Part shown: positions 34,276 through 42,371 of the stretch, in pieces
Layout of the letters: every line of letters begins with the position of its first letter
Position numbering within the stretch: position 1 is the first letter of the stretch
DNA from: Bdellovibrionota bacterium
GTDB lineage: Bacteria; Bdellovibrionota; UBA1018; CAUJDS01
Reading direction: 5' to 3'
DNA: 51,721 nt
NCBI GenBank assembly: GCA_963169695.1
Contig: CAUJDS010000047.1
Coordinates: 1-51,721 of the forward strand
Notes under the pieces: model-generated
Databases searched by the model: none
Seen by the model: only the letters and a program-made list of their open reading frames with translations
Told to the model about the DNA's origin: nothing
Program-made: the position numbers and the translations under genes

Positions 34276-36786
34276 CTAAAAATCCTTAGGTAGTGGAACA
34301 TCCAGTGGTGCGCGCTCGCCCCTGAAACGAAGGTGTCTGCGAGGATCCACGCTTCGGCAAAGGAGGCGAAGGTAGCCCGAAAGCTTTGGTGGAATTCCAA
34401 ATCCTTGAAGGAAGCCTGGCCGAAGGAGTAGGTCCATCTGTGTCGCGACAGAATGCCTGACGATACTGGGCCTATTGCTTTGAATTGCTGCATAGGCCTC
34501 GCGCATGGACTTGGAAGAACCAAAGGGGCCGTGAGCTTGAAAAAGTCTTTTAATCGTGGCCGCAGGGACTTCCCGATTCGCTTCGAGTTCTTTCACGAGT
34601 TCTGCAGCGAGTTGACGGTGACGTGCAAGGATCTCTTGAGCTTTGTCCAATGCAACTTTATAAATATTCTCTGATGGGATAGTTGCATTGGCCAAAAGGT
34701 CAAACAAGAATCCTCCCCGACCTTTTCCTTTGGTAACGACTGACCACTGTTCGGAGACAGATTTTCCAGAAAGTTTGGCCTGTCTTTCAATAAGCGCTCG
34801 AATCTTCTCGATTTGGCTTATGGCCTGATTCCTTGCAGCGGCCGCCTGGGAAGACAACTCCGTTGACGGTGAGAATTCTAATTCTGCCGCTATACCACCC
34901 AAATCAGCCAAGATGCTATTGCGTAGGATATGAAATTCGTTGTGATCAGGCAGTTTCCAGAGTTTCGTCGTGCTCCCAGTAAGCTCAAGCCTTTCTGGTA
35001 CAGAACCATAGGCCAGCGTGCCGAGGATTCCCTTACCTGCCTCATGAATGGACTTTCGTCTTATTGTTTGCTGCGCGTTCAGCACAGCATCTTCACCTTG
35101 ATTGCTCAGCTGAGCCGCGCGAGTCAAGCGAGTTGTGGAAAGAGGAAGTTTCATTTCAACATGCTTGTTAGTGTCATTGATGACTGCAAGTTGGCCTTCA
35201 ATGATACCAACCTTAAACTGACGCCTTTCTCCTTCAGGTAGATCATTGAGCATCCTTACCATTTGCGGCATGGCTGGACCGATGGTTTCGGCAGTAGTAT
35301 CAATAAGAGGACGCGCTCCCTTAAGTGGATCAACTCCTAGTTCATAAATGTACTTGATCAAAGAAGGTTCGGCTTCGAGGGTGATGGAAGACCCTGGTTT
35401 GGTAGCATGCCTCAGCTGGTCTAATCGACTGTTTACAATATTGCCTGTAATTTTTAGCCATTCCTCTGAAGAAGCAGGAAGGATGTACTCAACATCTCCC
35501 CAACGAGAAAGGAAAGCTTCTGGATTGGAGGGCTCTCCAAAAATGCCATAGATAAAGTCCTTAAAAATTTCACCCTTACTTCTTTTTACAAGACCCTCAT
35601 AAGCTTGCCGGACTTCGTCGGGGTCGTGAATGTTGTGAACTGAATCGGTAACTTTTTTCATTAATACCGGATCGTTCGATGCAAAGATAATGATGCCACG
35701 TTTGAAGTTGGTCGTCCCGTCTACTCGATATTTACGGAGGCGGTCTTCAAATTCGGAAAATGCATTTGGATTCGTCGCTAAATCTAGCAAAAAAAATTCG
35801 AGATTACTCAGATGCCGTTCAAGAACCTTATCTCCAGTACTGGCATAGCTATCAAAGAGTCCCGGATATTGCTTCTCGAAGAAGCCATATGCGTTTGCTA
35901 AATACGCTCGATTCGTTGCTTGACTTCGAGAATCTGGCACTGTGTCGAAGTACTTTCGAATACGTTCGGCTTTTTGATCAGCACTTAGTGCTTTGTCATT
36001 TTGAATATTATTGATGGTTTCTCTTGCATCAATAAAAGTCCTAGCAGCACTTGATAGTTCTTGGTCGCGAGGTGCCGAGTTCCCTGATGGACTTATTTTC
36101 AGTTCACCCGATCCCGCCACACTCCAAAGTGCAGCCAGAAAGTCTTCCGTACCGCTGACGGGACGTCTGTAATAGTTATTTGTGAGTATGCTCTCAGCCA
36201 AACGACTGCGAGAGCCTTCGTCTTCCACGGACTTCAATAGCGCCGACTGTAACTCCTCATGAGTTGTGCCAGTGACATTTTGTCTATTGTGAATTGGCAA
36301 GTGTCGCTTCTCTTTAGCAATCGTGCCGAGTGGCGTCTCCAAATTGTAGAGCTCATCGTAAACAATAATTCCCTGCACTCCTCTTTTCTCATTGGCTCCC
36401 GTCTGAATAAGTCGCTTAAGACTTGAAGCACTAATCACTTGAGTCCCTTCTGCAAGAGTTTCCTCTACAAATCTCCCACCTAAGCCTAGGTCATTGACGA
36501 GCTCCCTCACCATTTGGGTTTTGCCGATGGCAGGGGGTCCAATCATTACGATGGGTGAATTGATGCCTTCTAATGCTTCAGGCAGAAACTCAGCAAGATA
36601 GATGCGATTGCAGATTTTATCGACAACGCCAGCCAGTGCCGGGTATTTCTTTTTGAGCTTCTCGCGGGAGACTTCAATAACTTTGGCCCGTTCAGGAGTG
36701 GGGGCATGGGTATTGGCCTGCAAATGGCGCGACGCACTAGTGCTCACAATCAAAAAGACAATACCTATCAGTCCGAATCTCATCAT
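34276..36786 (-). CDS. Exported or membrane-anchored AAA+ protein with Clp-like ATPase and inactive M41-like tail
   Basis: This is about 836 residues from the ATG at 36786. A TTG three codons earlier follows a G-rich stretch and may be the true start, while a frame reaching 36936 is unlikely. Residues about 3-25 are a hydrophobic signal peptide or anchor (FGLIGIVFLIVSTSAS). The AAA+ core has Walker A GPPAIGKT (83-90), Walker B IIVYDE (Asp144/Glu145) and a sensor-1 Asn in IIIFASNDP. GVDPLKGARPLI near 484-495 matches the small domain of Clp/Hsp100 ATPases. Then comes a part like the FtsH peptidase (M41): HEAGK at 581-585 in place of HEAGH, and LGGIAAELEF at 629-638 like LGGRAAEE. The second zinc His is Lys and no third ligand is seen, so it is probably proteolytically dead. 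An AAA+ protein facing the periplasm would lack ATP unless delivered elsewhere. Confidence 0.75.
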   Translation of the reverse strand: MMRFGLIGIVFLIVSTSASRHLQANTHAPTPERAKVIEVSREKLKKKYPALAGVVDKICNRIYLAEFLPEALEGINSPIVMIGPPAIGKTQMVRELVNDLGLGGRFVEETLAEGTQVISASSLKRLIQTGANEKRGVQGIIVYDELYNLETPLGTIAKEKRHLPIHNRQNVTGTTHEELQSALLKSVEDEGSRSRLAESILTNNYYRRPVSGTEDFLAALWSVAGSGELKISPSGNSAPRDQELSSAARTFIDARETINNIQNDKALSADQKAERIRKYFDTVPDSRSQATNRAYLANAYGFFEKQYPGLFDSYASTGDKVLERHLSNLEFFLLDLATNPNAFSEFEDRLRKYRVDGTTNFKRGIIIFASNDPVLMKKVTDSVHNIHDPDEVRQAYEGLVKRSKGEIFKDFIYGIFGEPSNPEAFLSRWGDVEYILPASSEEWLKITGNIVNSRLDQLRHATKPGSSITLEAEPSLIKYIYELGVDPLKGARPLIDTTAETIGPAMPQMVRMLNDLPEGERRQFKVGIIEGQLAVINDTNKHVEMKLPLSTTRLTRAAQLSNQGEDAVLNAQQTIRRKSIHEAGKGILGTLAYGSVPERLELTGSTTKLWKLPDHNEFHILRNSILADLGGIAAELEFSPSTELSSQAAAARNQAISQIEKIRALIERQAKLSGKSVSEQWSVVTKGKGRGGFLFDLLANATIPSENIYKVALDKAQEILARHRQLAAELVKELEANREVPAATIKRLFQAHGPFGSSKSMREAYAAIQSNRPSIVRHSVATQMDLLLRPGFLQGFGIPPKLSGYLRLLCRSVDPRRHLRFRGERAPLDVPLPKDF

Positions 36787-36879
36787 TTTGTTCAAAGTCA
36801 CCACCCCGCCTACACAGAGTAACTTTTCCCGCCGCTTCTTGGAAGAGGTAGAAGAGGTACGGAAAAGGTACGGAACTAG

Positions 36880-36899
36880 TTGTGGGACGGACCGCGTTA
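36880..36899. repeat. 20-bp repeat copy upstream of the AAA+ gene
   Basis: This is the second copy of the 34225-34244 sequence, in the same orientation and 2655 bp away. It lies 94-113 bases upstream of the AAA+ start. Next to it, 36844-36875 is a short imperfect tandem repeat of AGAGGTA/AAGGTACGGA units. The pair could be shared promoter or operator elements, or ends of a moved segment. Confidence 0.85.
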
Positions 36900-37003
36900 G
36901 GTGCAAGTGCGCGAGAGCTTTGTCAATCTCATCCAAATAGACTTTGATAGGTGACTGGTCTATTTAAGCAACAAACGCAATCACACCTCTCGAGGAAATA
37001 ACT

Positions 37004-38122
37004 ATGAAAGCGAATCACGATCTCTTTAAGCCAATTACGATTGGGCAACTTACCTTGCCCAATCGAGTCTTTATGGCTCCACTGACTCGCTCTCGTTCGT
37101 TAGCTCCTGGTCATATTCAAACACCGCTTCACGTTGAATATTACTCACAGAGGGCTTCTGCGGGGCTGATCATCACAGAAGCCACACAAATCAGTGCCCA
37201 GGGTCAAGGCTATGCGTGGACGCCCGGAATTTTCACCAACGAGCAGATTGAAAGCTGGAAACCAGTGAACATGGCGGTTCATCAACTGGGTGGACATATC
37301 TTCAATCAAATTTGGCACGTGGGAGCGATCTCACATAACGTCTTTCAACCTGAAGGAAAGAATCCTGTCTCCTCTAGTGAGTGGACTCCGCAGGGCCAGG
37401 CCTTTGTTGGAAACTACCTCCCTCAAGGCCCGATGGTTGCCTTTCCTCGGGCGCATCAGCTCACTCGAGATGAAATCAAAAAAATTATTGAAGATTACAA
37501 ACACGCGGCCCTTTCTGCGATGAAGGCCGGTTTTGACGGAGTAGAGTTTCACGCGGCCAATGGCTACCTGATTGATCAATTCCTACGAGACTCTGTCAAT
37601 AAGCGCACCGACGAGTATGGAGGATCGATCGAGAACCGCCTACGCCTATTGATTGAAGTAGTCGAGGCATTGAGCAGTGTGGTCGATCCGTCTCGCATTG
37701 GCGTGAGACTCACTCCCATGGGGGGCCCAGGTGGGAGCTTCGACAGTAATCCAGATGCGGTTTACACTGCTGCAGCCAAAGCTCTTGCCAAGCGAGGTCT
37801 TGCTTACTTGCACGTTGTTCGTCCAAACGGGCACGGAGGCAATGCAGTCGACCTCGACCAAGCAAACACAATTGTCGCCAAAATGAAAAACGCTTTCGAC
37901 GGTCCGTTTCTCGTTAACGGTGATTTCACGCCTCAAGAAGCTTCGCTCTGGATTTCTCAGGGCCGTGCTGACGCCGTTACTTTTGGACGTCTCTTCATCG
38001 CCAACCCAGATCTTCCGGAGCGCATCGCCGATAATGGGCCTTATAACGAACCCAACCGCGCCACTTTCTATGGCGGGACCCAGGTGGGCTACACAGATTA
38101 TCCGAGCAGGACGGAACACTGA
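37004..38122 (+). CDS. Old Yellow Enzyme family alkene reductase
   Basis: This is a 372-residue FMN-dependent oxidoreductase of the NemA/OYE type. It starts LFKPITIGQLTLPNRVFMAP, has the substrate/flavin region QIWHVG and the catalytic block VEFHAANGYLIDQFLRDSVN, then DEYGGSIENR, and ends with the FGRLFIANPDLPER phosphate-binding region. It reduces activated C=C bonds of enones, maleimides or nitro compounds with NADPH. The ATG follows GAGGAAATAACT. It stands alone, and a TetR-type NemR regulator is not visible nearby. Confidence 0.95.
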   Translation: MKANHDLFKPITIGQLTLPNRVFMAPLTRSRSLAPGHIQTPLHVEYYSQRASAGLIITEATQISAQGQGYAWTPGIFTNEQIESWKPVNMAVHQLGGHIFNQIWHVGAISHNVFQPEGKNPVSSSEWTPQGQAFVGNYLPQGPMVAFPRAHQLTRDEIKKIIEDYKHAALSAMKAGFDGVEFHAANGYLIDQFLRDSVNKRTDEYGGSIENRLRLLIEVVEALSSVVDPSRIGVRLTPMGGPGGSFDSNPDAVYTAAAKALAKRGLAYLHVVRPNGHGGNAVDLDQANTIVAKMKNAFDGPFLVNGDFTPQEASLWISQGRADAVTFGRLFIANPDLPERIADNGPYNEPNRATFYGGTQVGYTDYPSRTEH

Positions 38123-38324
38123 AAGGCCTTTAGACACAAACCTATTTGGGTGACAATCCTGCCTCTGTCGACTTTGGGAGATCCTTCGCTAGCCAGGAAT
38201 TCGGCGTGCAGCAAAAGAAGCCTAAATGTGATGACTGATTCATCTTGACTTGGCGCGAGCATTTGACTCAATAAGTCACGCATGATATTCGGCGGTATCA
38301 CTTCTATAGGAGCTCTATCTAAAT

Positions 38325-39668
38325 ATGCGCTTTCGATTTAACGGTCTCTGTTTGCTTTTATTGGCTCAGCTTACAATGACTTCTTGCAACGAAAGTGACG
38401 AGCATACTTTATCGTCCAACGTGGATGATGGCCGGGGAGGCGAGGGTTCCTCTGAGCCTGCTCGTTTAACGCCTGAGCAAGAGAAAGATCTGGTAGCAAA
38501 AAGTGAGCGTGGAGCAAAAGCAAAGAGTCGCCTAGATGCTGCGGTTAGTGGCCTTCGCGATGCTGGGATTACACTCTCAGTGCAAACCAGAGTGGAGCCG
38601 ACTCTTCAACTGGGTTTTTCAAATCCTTACGGCGAGCCTACTAGGACAAGGATTGAAACGACTTTAAGGTTTTTACCGATGGCCGATATCGCTAGACTAG
38701 AAATAAAGCCGGAAACACAGACCATTGCCTTGAGAGAGTATGTGGCTGCGGCAGACCAGTACCTAAGTCTGTTCCCTGAAGTCTCCTACTCCGAATTAAA
38801 CCGACAAGACAATGATTGCATGTTGAAGCAAAAACGAGAATTGGCGAAGCAGTCGATTGTCTCCGCTACCATCGGTGAGCAGTTTATTCGTTATGTAACG
38901 GCGCTGGGTAATCTTGAGAGTCACGGCATAGTTTTCCTTTCGCGAGCAAAATATATTGAGAGGCTTGAGGCAGAGAAGGGCGTGAAATTTTCAGCGCAAA
39001 CGGTCAGTTTTTTTAATAGCTCCTATGTTCTTTTCGCAGATCCCGCTCAGGGAAGTAATCGAGATGAAATGATTGAAGCTTTGGATAAATTCAATCTCTC
39101 CCAAGTGACATTTCTTGGTGACTTTGATTTCCTCAAGACATCTAGCGTTCAGACCAAGTCCTTACTTGATAACGATAAAGTCCGGGAGTTGCTTAAGGAG
39201 CTTCGTCCGCAGACTTTGTTAAATTCTGAGATTCCCGGCGTAGCACAGACACAGACTTTTTCGGACACTCAGATGGGAAGTGAAATGATTGATTTTGTTA
39301 AAACTTCTCAAGATGCGATAGCTGCTTTTAGAGCTCGTTTAGTAGAAAATAAGCAAAATTTGAATATGAGTGCTCCTTTGGCCTATGCCATAGTAGAAGC
39401 TATGGTCATTGCGGAAATGGAACTAGCCCAACTAGGAATCCGTTTTGTCATGCTCGAAAAAATTTGGGTATTGGACACGACATTTTACAACCGGAAAGAT
39501 TTTCCCTTTGGTCCAAAAAAAGAGGATGTAGTAAAAAAATTCAAGCAATTCGTTCAGCCCGTCACCGAAAGTGTAGCCAATCTTAGCGATGGCTTTGTTC
39601 CTGGGCAAAATTTGATTTTTGAGGCTTACCAAGGCAAGTTAAAAGCGTTGCAACTATTTGGACTTTGA
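38325..39668 (+). CDS. Lipoprotein of unknown function
   Basis: This is a 447-residue protein with TAGGAG at good distance before the ATG. A signal peptide ends in a lipobox around TMTSC (Cys21), followed by an acidic/Gly-rich tether of about 30 residues. The mature protein is mainly helical and charged, with no recognised motif. It is flanked by the OYE gene and the convergent nucleoside hydrolase. The 202-base gap before it holds no other gene. Confidence 0.75.
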   Translation: MRFRFNGLCLLLLAQLTMTSCNESDEHTLSSNVDDGRGGEGSSEPARLTPEQEKDLVAKSERGAKAKSRLDAAVSGLRDAGITLSVQTRVEPTLQLGFSNPYGEPTRTRIETTLRFLPMADIARLEIKPETQTIALREYVAAADQYLSLFPEVSYSELNRQDNDCMLKQKRELAKQSIVSATIGEQFIRYVTALGNLESHGIVFLSRAKYIERLEAEKGVKFSAQTVSFFNSSYVLFADPAQGSNRDEMIEALDKFNLSQVTFLGDFDFLKTSSVQTKSLLDNDKVRELLKELRPQTLLNSEIPGVAQTQTFSDTQMGSEMIDFVKTSQDAIAAFRARLVENKQNLNMSAPLAYAIVEAMVIAEMELAQLGIRFVMLEKIWVLDTTFYNRKDFPFGPKKEDVVKKFKQFVQPVTESVANLSDGFVPGQNLIFEAYQGKLKALQLFGL

Positions 39669-39726
39669 TGCAGCAAATGGATGAATTTGGCTTTCACCAA
39701 AAGCAAGGTCGATGAAGTTTAACAAG

Positions 39727-40650
39727 CTAGCGTTTCAAGAAGTCTAGCAGGAAATCCTCGACGGCTTTTTGTTCAATAAGTATCGGAACAGTGACCTCGA
39801 TACCAGCCGGATCGGGAATAGACCTTCCAGCCGATTTGCCATCAGTAACGATCGAGATGCATTCTTTCTTAAACTGAAACAAGTTCGGCTGTAGCAGTCC
39901 AATGACGGTCAAGATATCCCACATGTAGTAGTTCTGATGAGGATTCTTAAGAACAATCTGTTGGGCTTCATAGGTGAAACGAGAGAGCTGAAATGAACGC
40001 TGGTCTTTCAATCGCTCCACAAAACGAGCCGTCACGGGCAAGTGGTTGGTAATATCGAGGGAAACGACAGTTATGGGAATACCCGAAGCGAGAACGCGCT
40101 GAGCGGCAATCGGATGGTTATAAAAGTTCCATTCAGCCGATCCGTCATGGGAAGGCTCCGTGCTGACATTGCCATCGACGTGGATCGCTCCGCCCATTAC
40201 CCATAGACTATTGATGTTCTTCGCAATGGAAGGCGTCTGTTCGAGTGCAGCTGCAATATTGGTCAATGGACCTGTCTCAACAATGTCAAATCGCTCCGAC
40301 CCGCTAAGAAGATCAACGAGCAATTCAGGCGCGGTTTGATCGGTCGAGCAATGCACGGTCTTACGAAGGTCTTTGAAAATGGGCAGGTGAGGAGCGTGAT
40401 TCGAGTCTTCTCGGTATTGGTCGGGAAACGGATGGGTCCCTTCGTTCATATCTCGCGCAAATTTCACATGATGGGCTCCGAACAAGGTCAAAAGTTTTTC
40501 GACTGCATCGGTTGCAGGTTCCAGAAAGCAATCCGCTGGGGATAAGGTTGTGGCCGCAAGAACGCGATCTTTTGCCATGGCGAGCATGGCGAGTGAAATC
40601 AAATCATCGGGATGACCGTCGTGATCGTGAATAACAGGGAAGTGCCTCAT
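39727..40650 (-). CDS. Inosine-uridine-preferring nucleoside hydrolase family protein
   Basis: This is a 307-residue protein of the IUNH family. The calcium-binding signature appears as IHDHDGHPDDLISL, a variant of DxDxxxDD. LSGSERFDIVETGPLTNIAAALE and a late VMGGAIHVDGNVS block are typical. These enzymes split ribonucleosides into base and ribose. The first Asp of the usual pattern is preceded by His, so the metal site should be checked. No signal peptide is seen. It is transcribed towards the lipoprotein gene and away from the tRNA-Arg side. Confidence 0.88.
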   Translation of the reverse strand: MRHFPVIHDHDGHPDDLISLAMLAMAKDRVLAATTLSPADCFLEPATDAVEKLLTLFGAHHVKFARDMNEGTHPFPDQYREDSNHAPHLPIFKDLRKTVHCSTDQTAPELLVDLLSGSERFDIVETGPLTNIAAALEQTPSIAKNINSLWVMGGAIHVDGNVSTEPSHDGSAEWNFYNHPIAAQRVLASGIPITVVSLDITNHLPVTARFVERLKDQRSFQLSRFTYEAQQIVLKNPHQNYYMWDILTVIGLLQPNLFQFKKECISIVTDGKSAGRSIPDPAGIEVTVPILIEQKAVEDFLLDFLKR

Positions 40651-40924
40651 GAAATATTTTTTTACACCGCACTCTTTTTCAAAGTCACCTTAAAACCCAT
40701 TTTTCGAAGGAGTACGGACATACTTTGGGGACTTCGCGCGTCAATACTGCCCTGGCAAGTTGAAATCGGCTCCGTAATTTTTCACTCTGCTTGGCTACTA
40801 CGGTCGGGACTCGTGTCCCTCCCTGCGTAGGCTCACCTCCGGCTGCTTTCGCTCGCGTCACGCTCGCTCAGCGTCCACTGGACGCCGCAGCCTTCGTTTC
40901 AAGCCCTGGTCGATCACCGCAAAT
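40651..40924. other. Gene-free stretch downstream of tRNA-Arg
   Basis: I find no convincing gene here. It contains palindromes GGGACTCGTGTCCC (near 40803) and GCGTCCACTGGACGC (40871-40885). The second matches GCGTCCTGTGGACGC at 17533-17547 beside tRNA-Ser, so the two tRNA-flanking regions share elements. Confidence 0.5.
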
Positions 40925-40964
40925 TAAAAAAGCCGCCAACCCTTTCGGGCTAACAGCTTTTTTA
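40925..40964 (-). terminator. Stem-loop terminator downstream of tRNA-Arg
   Basis: TAAAAAAGC (40925-40933) and GCTTTTTTA (40956-40964) are nine-base arms around an inner CCC/GGG stem. On the minus strand it lies 4 bases past the tRNA-Arg end and ends in a T-run, so it probably terminates or marks processing of that transcript. It shares its inner sequence with the element at 17450-17490. Confidence 0.75.
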
Positions 40965-40968
40965 TTTA

Positions 40969-41046
40969 TGGCGGACCCGACAGGGCTTGAACCTGTGACC
41001 TCCAGATTCGTAGTCTGGCACTCTAATCCAACTGAGCTACGGGTCC
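40969..41046 (-). tRNA. tRNA-Arg (anticodon ACG)
   Basis: This is a complete 78-nt tRNA on the minus strand with CCA encoded. The acceptor stem is GGACCCG/CGGGTCC, the anticodon stem is CCAGA/TCTGG with loop CTACGAA (anticodon ACG, normally edited to ICG by TadA), and the T-arm is ACAGG/CCTGT. It reads CGU, CGC and CGA codons. Confidence 0.97.
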
Positions 41047-41142
41047 GTGTGCCAAATCGAATACCTCAACACGGTGTCTGATGGCAAGCCGAACATCTAG
41101 GCCGACTGGTCGGATATTTTGGAGGTAGGTCTCGGGTTTTAC

Positions 41143-42252
41143 TTATTTATTTGCTTCGCAGGCAAATTGGAGGGTCGCAATGTCAGATTGGGCAAAGAGT
41201 CGAATCTTCTCCAGCTTGTCTGGTGCATTTTGTAGCAGGGTTTCGTATCCCCAATCACGTGTATCGAGCGAAGCCTTTGCAAGTTCTTGGATTTCTTTCA
41301 GCGAGGCTTCCGTCTCAACGCAGGTATTGATTTGCCTAAATAGCAAATTTCCGTCGGCCAATACCTTTCGTAGGTCCGCAATGAGGTGATCTAGCTCCAG
41401 GCGGTTTTTATCCTTTGGACTCAGGTTCAAAGTGCTTTCTTTCCAGCCTGGACTAAACAGGGCTAACCGGTTGATCAGTGCCTCCGCGGCAGGGGTGAGA
41501 GGAACTTGGCTTATTTCGGGAAGAGGGGCGGCCGAGGTGCTCTTTACCACCACCATTTTTCCGGGGGTCTGACCTTCCAGCGGCTCGACACGAAGCCCAA
41601 TCAAGGCTCGCAGGAGGCGCATTTCTTCCTGCATTATTCGGAGCTGCCTAAGCACAATGCGGTTCTTAGCTGAAATATCCGAATCGCTCTTTTTAATTTC
41701 TGTATTTCGGGCACAGGACAAGCGCGCAATGCTCACAGAAGGGCCCACATTATACGAACTTGGGTAGGTTCGCATTTTGGAATCAAACTTCTCAGGCAAA
41801 GGGGTGTTCTCACTCCCCACGGTTGGGATCTGAAAAATGCCTTTTGCTTCCGCAAGGTGTCCCGAGCGCTGGTAGTTGGCATAATCTTCTGGCGTAAGCA
41901 GGTTGAAAAAAAATCCCTGATCCTGATCCGATTTTGTCACCTCGCTGATTCGTCCTCGAAGGCCCAGGGTGCTGTTGGAAACCATATTCTGAATCCACAA
42001 AACTTCGGGTTCAGACGGATTTCCCTCTGCTTGGGTTACCAAGACGAATGGTGCGTTCATGGTACGCTGAATCACTTGACCCGTGATGGAACTTTCGCAG
42101 CGGAAACCGCTGGAAGAAACGGGGTATTCTGCGAAGGCTGATTCTGAAATGAGAAGCGAGGCAGCTGCGGTAGCGGAGAAGATAGTAAGGACTGCCTCGT
42201 TTAGGCGGCTGTTGCCCCCATGAAAACTGAATGCAGACCTCAAAGATTTCAT
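41143..42252 (-). CDS. Secreted protein of unknown function
   Basis: This is about 369 residues from the ATG at 42252. The reading frame extends to 42672, but that part overlaps the start of rmuC and is not plausible coding. An ATG at 42270 is an alternative. A signal sequence with a long N-region ends near ESAFAE. The mature part has a few cysteines (for example RCES and ACEANK at the end) and a helical region rich in Leu/Glu/Arg. I recognise no family. It is divergent from rmuC and has no operon partner. Confidence 0.65.
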   Translation of the reverse strand: MKSLRSAFSFHGGNSRLNEAVLTIFSATAAASLLISESAFAEYPVSSSGFRCESSITGQVIQRTMNAPFVLVTQAEGNPSEPEVLWIQNMVSNSTLGLRGRISEVTKSDQDQGFFFNLLTPEDYANYQRSGHLAEAKGIFQIPTVGSENTPLPEKFDSKMRTYPSSYNVGPSVSIARLSCARNTEIKKSDSDISAKNRIVLRQLRIMQEEMRLLRALIGLRVEPLEGQTPGKMVVVKSTSAAPLPEISQVPLTPAAEALINRLALFSPGWKESTLNLSPKDKNRLELDHLIADLRKVLADGNLLFRQINTCVETEASLKEIQELAKASLDTRDWGYETLLQNAPDKLEKIRLFAQSDIATLQFACEANK

Positions 42253-42371
42253 TAGATTCGCGGATAACATAGTCGAAGGGTCCAAGCAATTATACAATCG
42301 ATGAAAATAATAAAAAATTTGAATTTGAAATTGAATGCAAAAAATCTGGAGCCTTTTCCGAATCCAGGACT

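Noticed and set aside
36844-36875. AGAGGTA/AAGGTACGGA tandem units considered as a CRISPR-like or iteron array
   Set aside because: There are only about three imperfect short units without spacers, too few for a CRISPR array or a replication origin.
36787-36936. N-terminal extension of the AAA+ gene
   Set aside because: It includes the 20-bp repeat and tandem repeats and precedes a clear hydrophobic export signal, so it is probably promoter rather than coding.
40791-41081. Plus-strand frame containing DPTGLEPVTSR
   Set aside because: It is the antisense translation of tRNA-Arg and its terminator, with no ribosome site or family.
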